From UBA6059 sp040222235 (GTDB taxonomy: Bacteria; Bacteroidota; Bacteroidia; Cytophagales; Cyclobacteriaceae), in assembly GCA_040222235.1 (NCBI GenBank), contig JAVKDO010000142.1, positions 6,058-70,057 on the forward strand: a DNA stretch of 64,000 bases, given 5' to 3'. A program made the translations under genes and the position numbers. Of the stretch, positions 14,881-23,656 are shown piece after piece. Below the pieces are notes generated by a model. That model saw only the letters and a program-made list of their open reading frames with translations, was not told the DNA's origin and did not search any database. Each line of letters begins with the position of its first letter. Position 1 is the stretch's first letter.

Positions 14881-17800
14881 ATGAACTTATCGCGCATATC
14901 TATAGAGCGGCCTACTTTACTCGCGGTACTGTTCTCAGTGCTACTGGTGTTTGGTGCGATTAGCTATGCTTTTTTGAGTTATGAGCTGGTGCCGAAGTTT
15001 ACTCCGCCAGTCATTACGGTAGTCAGCATCTATCCCGGCGCTACTCCCGAGGAAGTGGAGACCGATGTGTCGATGGTTATCGAAGACGCCTTCTCCTCGC
15101 TGCAGAACGTCGAAACGATTCAGTCCACCTCCAGAGAGAGTTTTTCACTGGTGCGATTGGAGTTGCGGGCTGGCGCGGACACTGATCTGGCCCTACAAGA
15201 GGCGAATCGGAAACTAGTCGGCGTACTAGGTGATCTTCCATCTGAGGTAGGAAACCCGACTTTGACCCGTTTTGATTTTGACGATCTACCGATTATGCGC
15301 TTGGGACTTAGAAGTGACTTGGATGAGGTCAGCTTCAGCAGATTCATCGAAGATCAAATCATTCCAGAGATCAATAAGATCAATGGTGTGGCGCAAGTCC
15401 GACTACTTGGAGCTGTCTCCGAAGAGGTAACGGTCAATGTCGATCCTCAAAGGCTCAATGCCATGGGCGTGTCGCTGCTGCAGGTGGTGGGTGCGATCAA
15501 TAGCTCCAATATCAGTATACCATCTGGTACCATCGAAAGCTTGAGTAATCGGCAGGGTGTCCGTTTTTCCAGTAGATTCTACTCCCTAGCGGAAATTGAA
15601 GACATCACCATCATGGATAATCCCCTGCTTGGAAGATCCGTCAAACTCAATGAAGTGGCCACTGTCACCCTCAGTAGATCATCACAAGATATTATTACTA
15701 GGATAGAAGGTGCTCCGTCTCTAGGCCTAGAAATCAAAAAACAAGGCAATGCCAATGCTGTGGATATTGCTGCGAATGTAGCGATAGCCGTATCCGAGCT
15801 GCAAGGTGATCATGGCAGTATCGGATTGCAGATCGATATCGCTCAGGACGCCTCAGAGTTCACGTTGGCAGCTGCCAATGCCGTGCGTGAAGACCTATTC
15901 ATAGCTATTGCATTGGTATCACTAGTGATGCTCATCTTCCTGCACAGCTTGCGATCTTCATTCATCGTATTCGTTTCGATACCGACTTCCATCATCGCCA
16001 CCTTCACAGTGATGTATCTACTGGGGTATACACTCAACCTACTGACTTTACTTGGACTATCTCTGGCCATTGGCATACTGGTCGATGACTCCATTGTCGT
16101 ATTGGAAAATATCTATCGTCACCTGGAAATGGGAAAGAACAGGGTAAAAGCTGCCTATGATGGACGAATGGAAATCGGCTATACTGCGATCACCATCACG
16201 CTGATCGATGTGGTAGTCTTTATGCCCATCATTTTCTCTGAGGGTATGGTGGCTGATCTACTCAGACAGTTCTCAGTGGTGATCGTTACTTCTACCCTCC
16301 TGAGCTTGCTGGTATCTTTTACGATAGTGCCTTACCTGGCTTCCAGAATCGGTAAAGTCGAAAAGCCAGATGCAAATAATTTATTGAGCAGGTTATCTGC
16401 TAGAATCGATCGGTCGCTCGAAGGTTGGGTGGATCGTATTGAAAGTCTGTTAAAGTGGTCCTTCGGACATCAGCGAATTGTGCTGGGAACAGCATTGCTT
16501 CTGTTAACTGCTTCATCGCTTCTCATCGTATTTGGTTTCATCGGTATTGAGTTTACCAAGGCGGGTGATCGGGGCGAGCTTATCTTCGAGCTTGAGCTAC
16601 CGCAAAACACACCGCTACAGAAGACGAATGCCGCAGCATTTGAAGTGGAGTCTTACTTAAGATCTCTGCCTTTCGTGACCTCTGTCTTTACGACTGTGGG
16701 CACTACCAGCAGTGGTAGGATCAGCTCCAGCGCTTCCTATCTTGCTGAGTTCAATGTGAAGCTGACACCTAAGGAGGATCGGGACTTCTCCACCACTCAG
16801 GCATCTAGAATGATCAAGTTTAATCTTGAAGGAAGCATTCCGGGCATCAAACTTAAACCCGTAGAGATCAATATCATAGGGCTGAGAGATGACGATGCAG
16901 TTCAAGTCACGCTACTCAGCAATGATGAAGCGCTGCTTCAAGAGAAATATGAAGAAGCCTTCCGCATTCTACAAGAAACGCCCGCTACTGTAGAAGAAAC
17001 CAGTTCGGCTGGCGAAGGCACCACTGAGATCGATATCCAGATCAATCGCGGTAAAGCAGACGCCCTAGGCATCAATCCTGCCATGGCCGGCATGACCCTG
17101 CGCACGGCCATCAATGGAAATAGTGATTCTAAGTTCTTGACCAATGAAATTGAATTGCCCATCAACATACAGGTTGCGGCATGGAATAAGCAGAACATCA
17201 ATGACCTCCAAACCATCTCCGTACTGAATAATCGAGGTGCGGCCATCCCTATATCAGAGTTTACGAGCAGCCAAGAGGCGCGTGCCCCTGCGACCCTTGA
17301 AAGAACCAATCGCACCCGATCTATCACGCTCAAATCGCAAATCATCGGTAAGCCTGCTGGGAGCGTTAGCAGAGACTTTGCCAATCGGCTTGACTTTGAG
17401 AATCAGCCTGATGGTATCGAGTACCTGTTCGGAGGCCAGAGCAAAAGAACCACAGATGGTCTCAAGACCATGGCGATTGCGTTTGCCATCTCCATTATGC
17501 TGGTGTATCTGGTACTCGTCGGGTTATACGATTCGTTCTTCTACCCTTTCGTGATTCTGTTTTCGATCCCCTTAGCAGTAATTGGTGCGTTCCTTGCGCT
17601 GGCTTTGGCCAAACAGTCGCTGAGCATCTTCTCTATACTGGGCTTGGTAATGCTGGTCGGGCTGGTAGGCAAAAATGCCATCCTAGTGGTGGACTTTGCT
17701 AATGCTTTGAGGAAGCAAGGGCATGCGATTCAAGACGCCCTGCTCCAAGCGACCAGAATGCGGTTCCGGCCTATCCTGATGACGAACCTTACCATGGTCT

Positions 17801-18003
17801 TCGGATTGCTCCCTATTGCACTCGCACAAGGCGCAGGAAGCGAATGGAAGAATGGACTGGCCTGGGCATTGATCGGCGGCCTAGTGAGCTCTATGCTCCT
17901 TACGTTGATCGTGGTGCCTGTAGTCTACAATGCTTCCGAAAGTCTACTGCTACGCTTTGGGGTGAATCTCAATAAGCCGAAGGTTAGGATTGATAGCAAC
18001 TAG
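14881..18003 (+). CDS. RND efflux transporter permease (AcrB/MexB-like)
   Basis: The full-length 1040-residue pump shows twelve predicted membrane helices in two repeats: TM1 near residues 11-33, a large periplasmic loop, a helix bundle around 335-470 with GLSLAIGILVDDSIVVLENIYRH (the proton-relay aspartates), and the mirrored second half ending around 1015. It exports drugs, lipids or other small hydrophobic compounds by proton antiport, with the adaptor and outer-membrane factor of the same operon. Substrate cannot be predicted. No TetR or other local regulator is visible. Confidence 0.95.
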   Translation: MNLSRISIERPTLLAVLFSVLLVFGAISYAFLSYELVPKFTPPVITVVSIYPGATPEEVETDVSMVIEDAFSSLQNVETIQSTSRESFSLVRLELRAGADTDLALQEANRKLVGVLGDLPSEVGNPTLTRFDFDDLPIMRLGLRSDLDEVSFSRFIEDQIIPEINKINGVAQVRLLGAVSEEVTVNVDPQRLNAMGVSLLQVVGAINSSNISIPSGTIESLSNRQGVRFSSRFYSLAEIEDITIMDNPLLGRSVKLNEVATVTLSRSSQDIITRIEGAPSLGLEIKKQGNANAVDIAANVAIAVSELQGDHGSIGLQIDIAQDASEFTLAAANAVREDLFIAIALVSLVMLIFLHSLRSSFIVFVSIPTSIIATFTVMYLLGYTLNLLTLLGLSLAIGILVDDSIVVLENIYRHLEMGKNRVKAAYDGRMEIGYTAITITLIDVVVFMPIIFSEGMVADLLRQFSVVIVTSTLLSLLVSFTIVPYLASRIGKVEKPDANNLLSRLSARIDRSLEGWVDRIESLLKWSFGHQRIVLGTALLLLTASSLLIVFGFIGIEFTKAGDRGELIFELELPQNTPLQKTNAAAFEVESYLRSLPFVTSVFTTVGTTSSGRISSSASYLAEFNVKLTPKEDRDFSTTQASRMIKFNLEGSIPGIKLKPVEINIIGLRDDDAVQVTLLSNDEALLQEKYEEAFRILQETPATVEETSSAGEGTTEIDIQINRGKADALGINPAMAGMTLRTAINGNSDSKFLTNEIELPINIQVAAWNKQNINDLQTISVLNNRGAAIPISEFTSSQEARAPATLERTNRTRSITLKSQIIGKPAGSVSRDFANRLDFENQPDGIEYLFGGQSKRTTDGLKTMAIAFAISIMLVYLVLVGLYDSFFYPFVILFSIPLAVIGAFLALALAKQSLSIFSILGLVMLVGLVGKNAILVVDFANALRKQGHAIQDALLQATRMRFRPILMTNLTMVFGLLPIALAQGAGSEWKNGLAWALIGGLVSSMLLTLIVVPVVYNASESLLLRFGVNLNKPKVRIDSN

Positions 18004-18463
18004 GGCTTGAAAGGTTGGTTTGGCAGCAGACTTACAAAGTTTCTAAAACTTCGTAAGTCTTGCCCGGCACTAACTGGAGCGCTTTTGCAAAGCGTTCCGG
18101 TTTATCTTTTGTATTTGCAATACGGATTCACACTTGGACACGGATTACAAATCTGCCGGAGAAAAGCACAAGCGAGGACGCTTGCCGGTGCACGTGAGTG
18201 GTGGGACGAGTATTCTACTTACTTGCCATTGACGCTGGGAGGTTTCTACTTCTGCTATACTAAACTCGTCCTACCACTAAGATTCGTTGTTTTCTCTATT
18301 GGGGGATGACTTCTTAATGTAGATTTTCCATCAACTAGTCCTGGAGTGCTTTTGCAAAGCGTTCCTATTTGTATCAGTAACCCGGCACACTTTACAAAAG
18401 TGCGGTAGGTTGCTGAGGCACAAGTGAGACACTTGCGCCAGCAATGTACTCATCCTACGCAAC
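18004..18463. repeat. Mosaic of short palindromic repeats
   Basis: No credible gene lies here; instead at least six hairpin units follow one another: 18028-18060, 18076-18098, 18169-18184 (CAAGCG..CGCTTG), 18198-18277 (14-bp arms, 52-nt spacer), 18343-18365, 18388-18402 and 18412-18442. The unit GGAGYGCTTTTGCAAAGCG is present twice (18076 and 18343), differing at one base. Together they form a compact REP-like array between convergent genes, of a type known to be scattered in Bacteroidota genomes. Confidence 0.75.
18028..18060. repeat. 33-nt palindrome, copy of 39100-39132
   Basis: The left arm AGACTTACAAAGTTT and right arm AAACTTCGTAAGTCT flank a 3-nt loop, with one mismatched pair. It differs at only two positions from the perfect palindrome at 39100-39132, 21 kb away. 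Confidence 0.8.
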
Positions 18464-19243
18464 TTAAGTAGGAAGTGCTCCGCCGTTCACATGCAAGGTA
18501 TGGGCAGATATAAAGCTGGCTTCCTTAGAGGCTAAGTACAAATAGGCATTGCCAATATCCTCAGGCAAACCGATTCGTGCCACAGGAATCATAGCTATCC
18601 CTGCATCGATTACTTCCTTCGGCATACTATCCGTCATGTCCGTTTTGATAAAGCCTGGAGCTACCGCATTGACAGTGATACCATACCGTCCAGTCTCTTT
18701 GGCTAGCGATTTTGTAAATCCGACGATTCCAGCTTTGGTAGCTGCATAGTTGGTTTGGCCAAAGGCACCAATTGATCCATTGATAGATGATGTGTTGATG
18801 ATCCGGCCATATCTCGCCTCGCGCATGATGGGTACGATTACCTTACAGGTATTAAATGTACCCGTTAGGTTAACATTAAGTACGGAGCTCCATTCTTCAT
18901 CAGACATTTTCATAAAGGACTTGTCTCTGATGATACCAGCATTATTCACTAGTATATCGACCCTTCCATACTTCTCCATGATCTGAGCTACCGCATCCTC
19001 TATTTGACTTCTAACGGTGATATCTACTTGCTGATACATGATTTTTCCACCTGTTTTCGCGATAGCGTCGGCACTGGCCTGCCCATCAATGATGTCCCAC
19101 ATCACTACTGTAGCTCCCGCCTTACAAAATATGCTACATGCAGCTTCTCCGATACCTTTTGCTCCTCCGGTGATAATCGCCACCTGACCTGATAGATCTC
19201 CCATACTATTCGATTTTGTATTATTGATTAATTCTTCTTTCAT
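18464..19243 (-). CDS. SDR-family oxidoreductase, FabG/PhaB-like 3-oxoacyl or acetoacetyl-CoA reductase
   Basis: This 259-residue protein has all classical SDR marks: the NAD(P)-binding TGGAKGIGEA, NNAG, catalytic serine in INTSSINGSIG, YAATK with Tyr and Lys, and the PGFIKTDMT loop. The sequence from MGDLSGQ onward resembles acetoacetyl-CoA reductases and FabG. The first 13 residues may not belong if translation starts at 19204. It would reduce a 3-oxoacyl thioester with NADPH, perhaps in fatty acid or polyhydroxyalkanoate metabolism. It stands alone, with no phaC or fab neighbours. Confidence 0.88.
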   Translation of the reverse strand: MKEELINNTKSNSMGDLSGQVAIITGGAKGIGEAACSIFCKAGATVVMWDIIDGQASADAIAKTGGKIMYQQVDITVRSQIEDAVAQIMEKYGRVDILVNNAGIIRDKSFMKMSDEEWSSVLNVNLTGTFNTCKVIVPIMREARYGRIINTSSINGSIGAFGQTNYAATKAGIVGFTKSLAKETGRYGITVNAVAPGFIKTDMTDSMPKEVIDAGIAMIPVARIGLPEDIGNAYLYLASKEASFISAHTLHVNGGALPT

Positions 19244-19288
19244 GGCCGCTTCTGGTAACCTGTCGCCTCACACACTCAAATCAAAACT

Positions 19289-19567
19289 TTATTCGAAGCT
19301 ACTCGGTCCTTTAGTGATCAGCTTATAGACCACCCCAATAATCATAATGATCACCATAATAGTGAAAAATATTGCTCCAGAGCCTGCTATTACATTCAAA
19401 AATAGTAGTAGGCCACAAGTGGAGAAGCTCCTGTGATACTCCTTATCCCTAATTTGTCTAGCTTTCTTTAAAGTTCTATATCGTATGATTAGGTACACAA
19501 AGCCTATGATATAGGTAACTAGAGTAACAACTGGATTCATATACCGATTAATTGGCTTGATAAACAT
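19289..19567 (-). CDS. Small membrane protein of unknown function
   Basis: This 92-residue product has hydrophobic segments near residues 12-28 and 50-82 separated by a basic loop (RYRTLKKARQIRDKEYHR), suggesting two or three membrane passes. Its AT-rich composition differs a little from the flanking genes. It sits between an SDR gene and a molybdopterin oxidoreductase on the same strand, but gaps of 23-45 nt do not prove an operon. No family is recognised. Confidence 0.55.
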   Translation of the reverse strand: MFIKPINRYMNPVVTLVTYIIGFVYLIIRYRTLKKARQIRDKEYHRSFSTCGLLLFLNVIAGSGAIFFTIMVIIMIIGVVYKLITKGPSSFE

Positions 19568-19590
19568 TTATCATCTTTGGTCAAAGTATA

Positions 19591-21786
19591 TCACATCCCC
19601 GACCATGTCGCTTTCTGCTTGCCTTTCGACTTCTCGACCTTTACAGGGATACCTGTCAGGTGTGCCATTCCGGATACGCGCTCTAGGTTGTCCGTACCAT
19701 CAGCCGCCAGGATGTTCACATTAACTCCTGTGGCCTTCTTCGCGACATTGAGACCAGAGTGCTGGTGACCCCAGCCGTGTGGCATAGCGACCGTCCCTGG
19801 CATCAAGTCGTCCAATAATCGCATGGGTATCCTGACAGTCGCAGTATTGCTCGTCACATCGACCATGTCCTGATCCGAGAGTCCGTACTGATCAGCATCT
19901 GCAGAATGCATGTACAAGTAGTTCGTCGCGCCATCGCGATGACCAAACCGCTCGATGTTGTGTGTCCATGAATTGTGCGTCGTAACAGCTCGCTTGGTAA
20001 TCAACTTGAGTGAGTCTTTGAGCAATCGCTCTTTTTCAAAATCATCCTTCAGCTTTTCGGCTTGCTTCATCAGCGGCGTTGGTGCCAGATTGACCCTACC
20101 GGAATCAGTATGAACACGAGTGCCTAAGAAGCTCCCAACCTTGTGCTCCTCTCTGAGCCAGCCGTGCTTATTCTTGAGTAGCGTTTTGAAGCCTGGCTGC
20201 CTGGTCAGTTTTAGGATCAGATTGAGCATAAACTTCTGAGGAATACCCCTTTTTCCAATCTTCACCTTCTGAGTCCACATTAGAAATTCGAAGAACTTCT
20301 GCGCCACGGCAGAATCAAAAATGTTGATACCGGAATGCTTTGCCAAGTCAATATAAATGGAAGCTTCATCTCGTTGCTCGCCCTCTGTAGTCACCACTGC
20401 TTCAGTAGCCTGCAGGTAGGGCTTGGACTGTAATCCAAGCATCAGCGGGAATATAAATGGAAGGTCAGGGCGCTGTAAAGGATCCGTGCATGGCAGTACA
20501 TGTGTAGCTACCGAACAGGTCTCACCTGGCTGGATATCCAAACAGATCAGAAGCTCTAAAGATTGGAATGCTTTCTTGAGTCTTTCAGAGTTGGGCATGG
20601 TGATTAATGGGTTTCCACCCGTAACAACCAGTGCTTTTACCTGATTTTCACCTGGTGTAAGGATTTCATCGGCGAGGATGCCTCCAGGGAACGCGTCATT
20701 CACAGAGCCGAAATCTCCTACCCTCGACCTGTCCTTTCTCATCAAGATTCCGTTCTTCACACCGAACTTGATGAAGTCCATCACCCCATGCCCTACTAGA
20801 GTTCCACCCTTCCTATCCAGGTTACCCGAGATCATATTGATGGCTTCCTGTATCCAGAAACAGAGTGTGCCGTTGGTGCCCATATTGACACCAGTAGAAC
20901 AGTAGATGGACGCACCATTCGCGGTAGCGTAAGCACTCACTAATGATCGCAAGCTATCGGCAGTGACGCCTGTGATATCTGCGGTATGTTCGGGTGTCCA
21001 TTCAGCAGCAAGGGCCTTTAGCTCTTGGAACCCTTCACCATGCTGATCAATGATTTTTTGGTCATACCCTTGTTGCGCAATCAACTCATTGAGAAATGAC
21101 AAGTAGAAGAATACATCGGTATTAGGGCGAATGAAGATATGCTCACCAGCCGTCTTGGCTGTCTCTGTCTTACGCGGGTCAACAATGAATATCTTGACCC
21201 CTCGGCGCTCCATGTCTTTGAGGGTCTGAGCAGGATTTGGTACTTGTAGGAATGACCACTTGGAGACTACCGGGTTTGCCCCTATGATAATCAAGCACTC
21301 GGTATGCTCCAAGTCTGGAAATGGCTGGGTAAATGGGAAGCCGTAGAGATGTCTCGCAGCTGAAAATTTACTAGAGCAATCCTGCGTTGCGGAGGCGTAC
21401 ATGTTGTTGGATCCCACCCCGGTCATAAAGCCTTGGGCGAATACAGGATGCAGAACTCCAAAACCGGCGGCAGTACCAACGTACATGGCTACACTATTCT
21501 TTCCATGTTTTGATCTTATCGTCTTGATCTTGTCTCCTATATCCTTGAACGTCTCCTTCCAAGTCGACTCGACTAGCACATCTCCCCTCCTGATCATTGG
21601 TACCTTTAGCCGATCTGGAGACTCGTACATTTCATGTTGCTTGAGTCCCTTCACACAGCTGAATCCCTTGGTCGCCACATGATCTGGATCCGGCATGATG
21701 CTGACGATCTTGCCGTCTTCCTTGGTGACTTCCAACCCACAAAGGGATTCACATATTCGGCAAAATGTCTGCTGCTTCTCTATCAT
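19591..21786 (-). CDS. Molybdopterin-dependent oxidoreductase (BisC/formate dehydrogenase-like)
   Basis: This 731-residue protein begins with a 4Fe-4S site (Cys9, Cys12, Cys16, Cys44: CRICESLC ... GFSCVKG), followed by the molybdopterin-guanine-dinucleotide domains: IGANPVVSKW, IFIVDPRKTETA, VTGGNPLITMPN, and the C-terminal MHSADADQYGLSDQDMVDV and PHGWGHQHSGLNVAKK cofactor-binding part. There is no Tat signal, so it is cytoplasmic. The protein-derived Mo ligand is probably the cysteine in TQDCSSKF, by position. Substrate unknown; close relatives are simply called molybdopterin oxidoreductases. No accessory subunits are adjacent. Confidence 0.9.
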   Translation of the reverse strand: MIEKQQTFCRICESLCGLEVTKEDGKIVSIMPDPDHVATKGFSCVKGLKQHEMYESPDRLKVPMIRRGDVLVESTWKETFKDIGDKIKTIRSKHGKNSVAMYVGTAAGFGVLHPVFAQGFMTGVGSNNMYASATQDCSSKFSAARHLYGFPFTQPFPDLEHTECLIIIGANPVVSKWSFLQVPNPAQTLKDMERRGVKIFIVDPRKTETAKTAGEHIFIRPNTDVFFYLSFLNELIAQQGYDQKIIDQHGEGFQELKALAAEWTPEHTADITGVTADSLRSLVSAYATANGASIYCSTGVNMGTNGTLCFWIQEAINMISGNLDRKGGTLVGHGVMDFIKFGVKNGILMRKDRSRVGDFGSVNDAFPGGILADEILTPGENQVKALVVTGGNPLITMPNSERLKKAFQSLELLICLDIQPGETCSVATHVLPCTDPLQRPDLPFIFPLMLGLQSKPYLQATEAVVTTEGEQRDEASIYIDLAKHSGINIFDSAVAQKFFEFLMWTQKVKIGKRGIPQKFMLNLILKLTRQPGFKTLLKNKHGWLREEHKVGSFLGTRVHTDSGRVNLAPTPLMKQAEKLKDDFEKERLLKDSLKLITKRAVTTHNSWTHNIERFGHRDGATNYLYMHSADADQYGLSDQDMVDVTSNTATVRIPMRLLDDLMPGTVAMPHGWGHQHSGLNVAKKATGVNVNILAADGTDNLERVSGMAHLTGIPVKVEKSKGKQKATWSGM

Positions 21787-22154
21787 TCTTCTTTGCTTAA
21801 GCGTACTTTGACAACCTTCAAGTCGTAATCATCTGACTTGAAAATTATAACAGAAACTCAAGTCAAGGAAGATTAGCTGTACTATTCTGATAAGAAATTG
21901 GGAAAATACGATTATTGAAACTAACTATTCAATCAAAGTACTTTAACAATCTGATTATTAATTATTTAACTTCAAATAAACTATACATATAACTTTTTAT
22001 TATACAGCTCTAATTGACTTTAAACGCGCTTTTATGCTTTGTAGGCATTCTGATAAAACAGGACGTCTATCCTACCAACTATCACGAAGACATCAATTAC
22101 TCGGATGAAATAGCGCTCAACTTTCTACATTTGCCTACTACCTCATTCACCCCT
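21787..22154. other. Divergent promoter region without a gene
   Basis: An AT-rich gap between the oxidoreductase (minus) and the sigma factor (plus). An upstream extension of the sigma reading frame to 22014 exists but shows no sigma-factor similarity, so I treat it as untranslated. No RNA gene is recognised. Confidence 0.5.
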
Positions 22155-22679
22155 ATGAAAGCAGACCACTCACTGTGTGAAGAGTCCGTCTACAATTCCG
22201 TATATCAGGAGCAAGCCGAAAAGCTCCGCAACATTCTATATTACAAATGTGGTGACTTGAGTCAGGCTGAAGATCTGGTTCATGAGTCCTTCATCAAGCT
22301 GTGGAATAAATGTGCCGAAGTGCTATATGATAAGGTCGGTGGCTTTCTCTATACCGTAGCAAATAATCTCTTTCTTGATCAGATCAGATCGAAGAAAGTA
22401 AGCATGAATTTTGAGAAGACGCTAGGCCCTCAGACTGACTCGGAAGACCCCTATTATCAACTACGGTCTGATGAGTTCAGGCAGAATCTCGAGGATGCCA
22501 TTGCTTCCCTACCCGAGGGTCAGCGTGAAGCTTTTCTGATGAATAGAATAGACAAGCTGACTTACAAAGAAATCGCTGCTCAACTTGACATCAGCCAGAC
22601 GGCTGTGGAGAAAAGAATATCAAAAGCACTTGGCCGACTCCAGGTGCTGATCAAAGAATTTGAAAACTTTAAGATCTAG
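22155..22679 (+). CDS. ECF sigma factor, FecI-like
   Basis: Translation probably starts at ATG 22155, giving 174 residues that begin MKADHSLCEESVYN. Earlier in-frame codons add a 47-residue leader unlike any sigma factor. Region 2 (YKCGDLSQAEDLVHESFIKLWNK ... FLYTVANNLFLDQIR) and region 4 (LPEGQREAFLMNRIDKLTYKEIAAQLDISQTAVEKRISKAL split by a turn) are intact. It is followed within 40 nt by a FecR-type anti-sigma gene and then a FecA-type receptor, so it should direct transcription of that receptor when a cell-surface signal arrives. Confidence 0.9.
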   Translation: MKADHSLCEESVYNSVYQEQAEKLRNILYYKCGDLSQAEDLVHESFIKLWNKCAEVLYDKVGGFLYTVANNLFLDQIRSKKVSMNFEKTLGPQTDSEDPYYQLRSDEFRQNLEDAIASLPEGQREAFLMNRIDKLTYKEIAAQLDISQTAVEKRISKALGRLQVLIKEFENFKI

Positions 22680-22719
22680 GGGTTGGGTAAAAGCCACTAC
22701 TCCTCGTATTTAAGTTGAC

Positions 22720-23637
22720 ATGGAAAATAATCCCGACAAAGAAACGTTGCTGGCCAGATGGCTCGCTGATGACCTGACACCAGAAGAGCGTAAAGCGATT
22801 GGTCAGGACAAAAGCTTCGAGGCACTAAAGGCGGTCACAGAAGACATCAGTTCATGGCAGCTACCCGCCATGGACATTGACAAGGGATTGCAGAGACTCA
22901 GAGCCGCGCAAACTAAAGAAGAAAAGAAAACAGTACAATTGCAGTCTTTCGGCCATGCCATGAGAATAGCAGCTGCAGTGACGTTGCTGATCGTTGGTTA
23001 TGTGGGATGGCAGCTCTACTTCAGCGGTGATCAGGTTTATGAGACGGGCATTGCACAGCGCCTTGACATAGAGCTTCCCGACGAGTCGATGGTAGCACTA
23101 GACGCAGGCAGCAGGTTAAGCTATGACCCATCAGATTGGGACAACAGCCGTTCGCTGGTCCTCCATGGTGAGGCTTATTTCGATGTAGCTAAGGGCAGTA
23201 AGTTTTCGGTAGAGACCAGTGCAGGTACAGTCACTGTCTTAGGGACTCAATTCAATGTTCGCCACTTTCCAGGTATCCTGGCAGTCACTTGCTTTGAAGG
23301 CAGTGTACAGGTGGTCTCAGATGATGAAAGCATAGTTTTGAAGCCTTCAGATGGCGTGGTGTTTGACGAAGGTGAAATGAGTACATTCATTACCGATAAC
23401 GCGCTTCCTGACTGGCAACAGGGGTATACAAGATTCTCACGATCTAACTTGATCCGTGTGGTAAAAGAGCTCGAGCGTCGATTTAAGGCTCGAATCAACC
23501 TACCCGTAAAATACCATGACCTCAAGTACAGTGGTGCGGTACCATTTACGAGCCTTGAGGAGGCATTGCAGTCTGTATTTGTTCCCATGGAACTTGAGTA
23601 CAGAATCGATAATGACGGTAACGTCAGCATCCTGTAG
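22720..23637 (+). CDS. FecR-family anti-sigma / signal-transducing protein
   Basis: This 305-residue protein has a cytoplasmic N-terminal part (ARWLADDLTPEERKAI), one membrane segment near residues 88-103 (AAAVTLLIVGYVGWQLYF), and a periplasmic FecR domain (RLDIELPDESMVALDAGSRLSYD ... LVLHGEAYFDVAKGSKFSVET split by a loop, then VTVLGTQFNVRHF). It ends with the DUF4974-like domain (VVKELERRFKARINLP). It relays the state of the partnered TonB receptor to the sigma factor. The gene lies between the two, with a 19-nt gap to the receptor gene. Confidence 0.93.
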   Translation: MENNPDKETLLARWLADDLTPEERKAIGQDKSFEALKAVTEDISSWQLPAMDIDKGLQRLRAAQTKEEKKTVQLQSFGHAMRIAAAVTLLIVGYVGWQLYFSGDQVYETGIAQRLDIELPDESMVALDAGSRLSYDPSDWDNSRSLVLHGEAYFDVAKGSKFSVETSAGTVTVLGTQFNVRHFPGILAVTCFEGSVQVVSDDESIVLKPSDGVVFDEGEMSTFITDNALPDWQQGYTRFSRSNLIRVVKELERRFKARINLPVKYHDLKYSGAVPFTSLEEALQSVFVPMELEYRIDNDGNVSIL

Positions 23638-23656
23638 ATTTACCCTTTTCTGGTTT

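Noticed and set aside
16938..17384. 148-residue antisense frame inside the RND pump gene
   Set aside because: A shadow of the coding strand; composition follows the codon pattern of the pump.
18007..18309. 100-residue frame after the RND pump gene
   Set aside because: It lies wholly inside the palindromic-repeat mosaic and contains no protein-like pattern.
22014..22154. 47-residue leader of the FecI-like sigma factor
   Set aside because: It shows no sigma-factor similarity, and ATG 22155 gives the normal family length.
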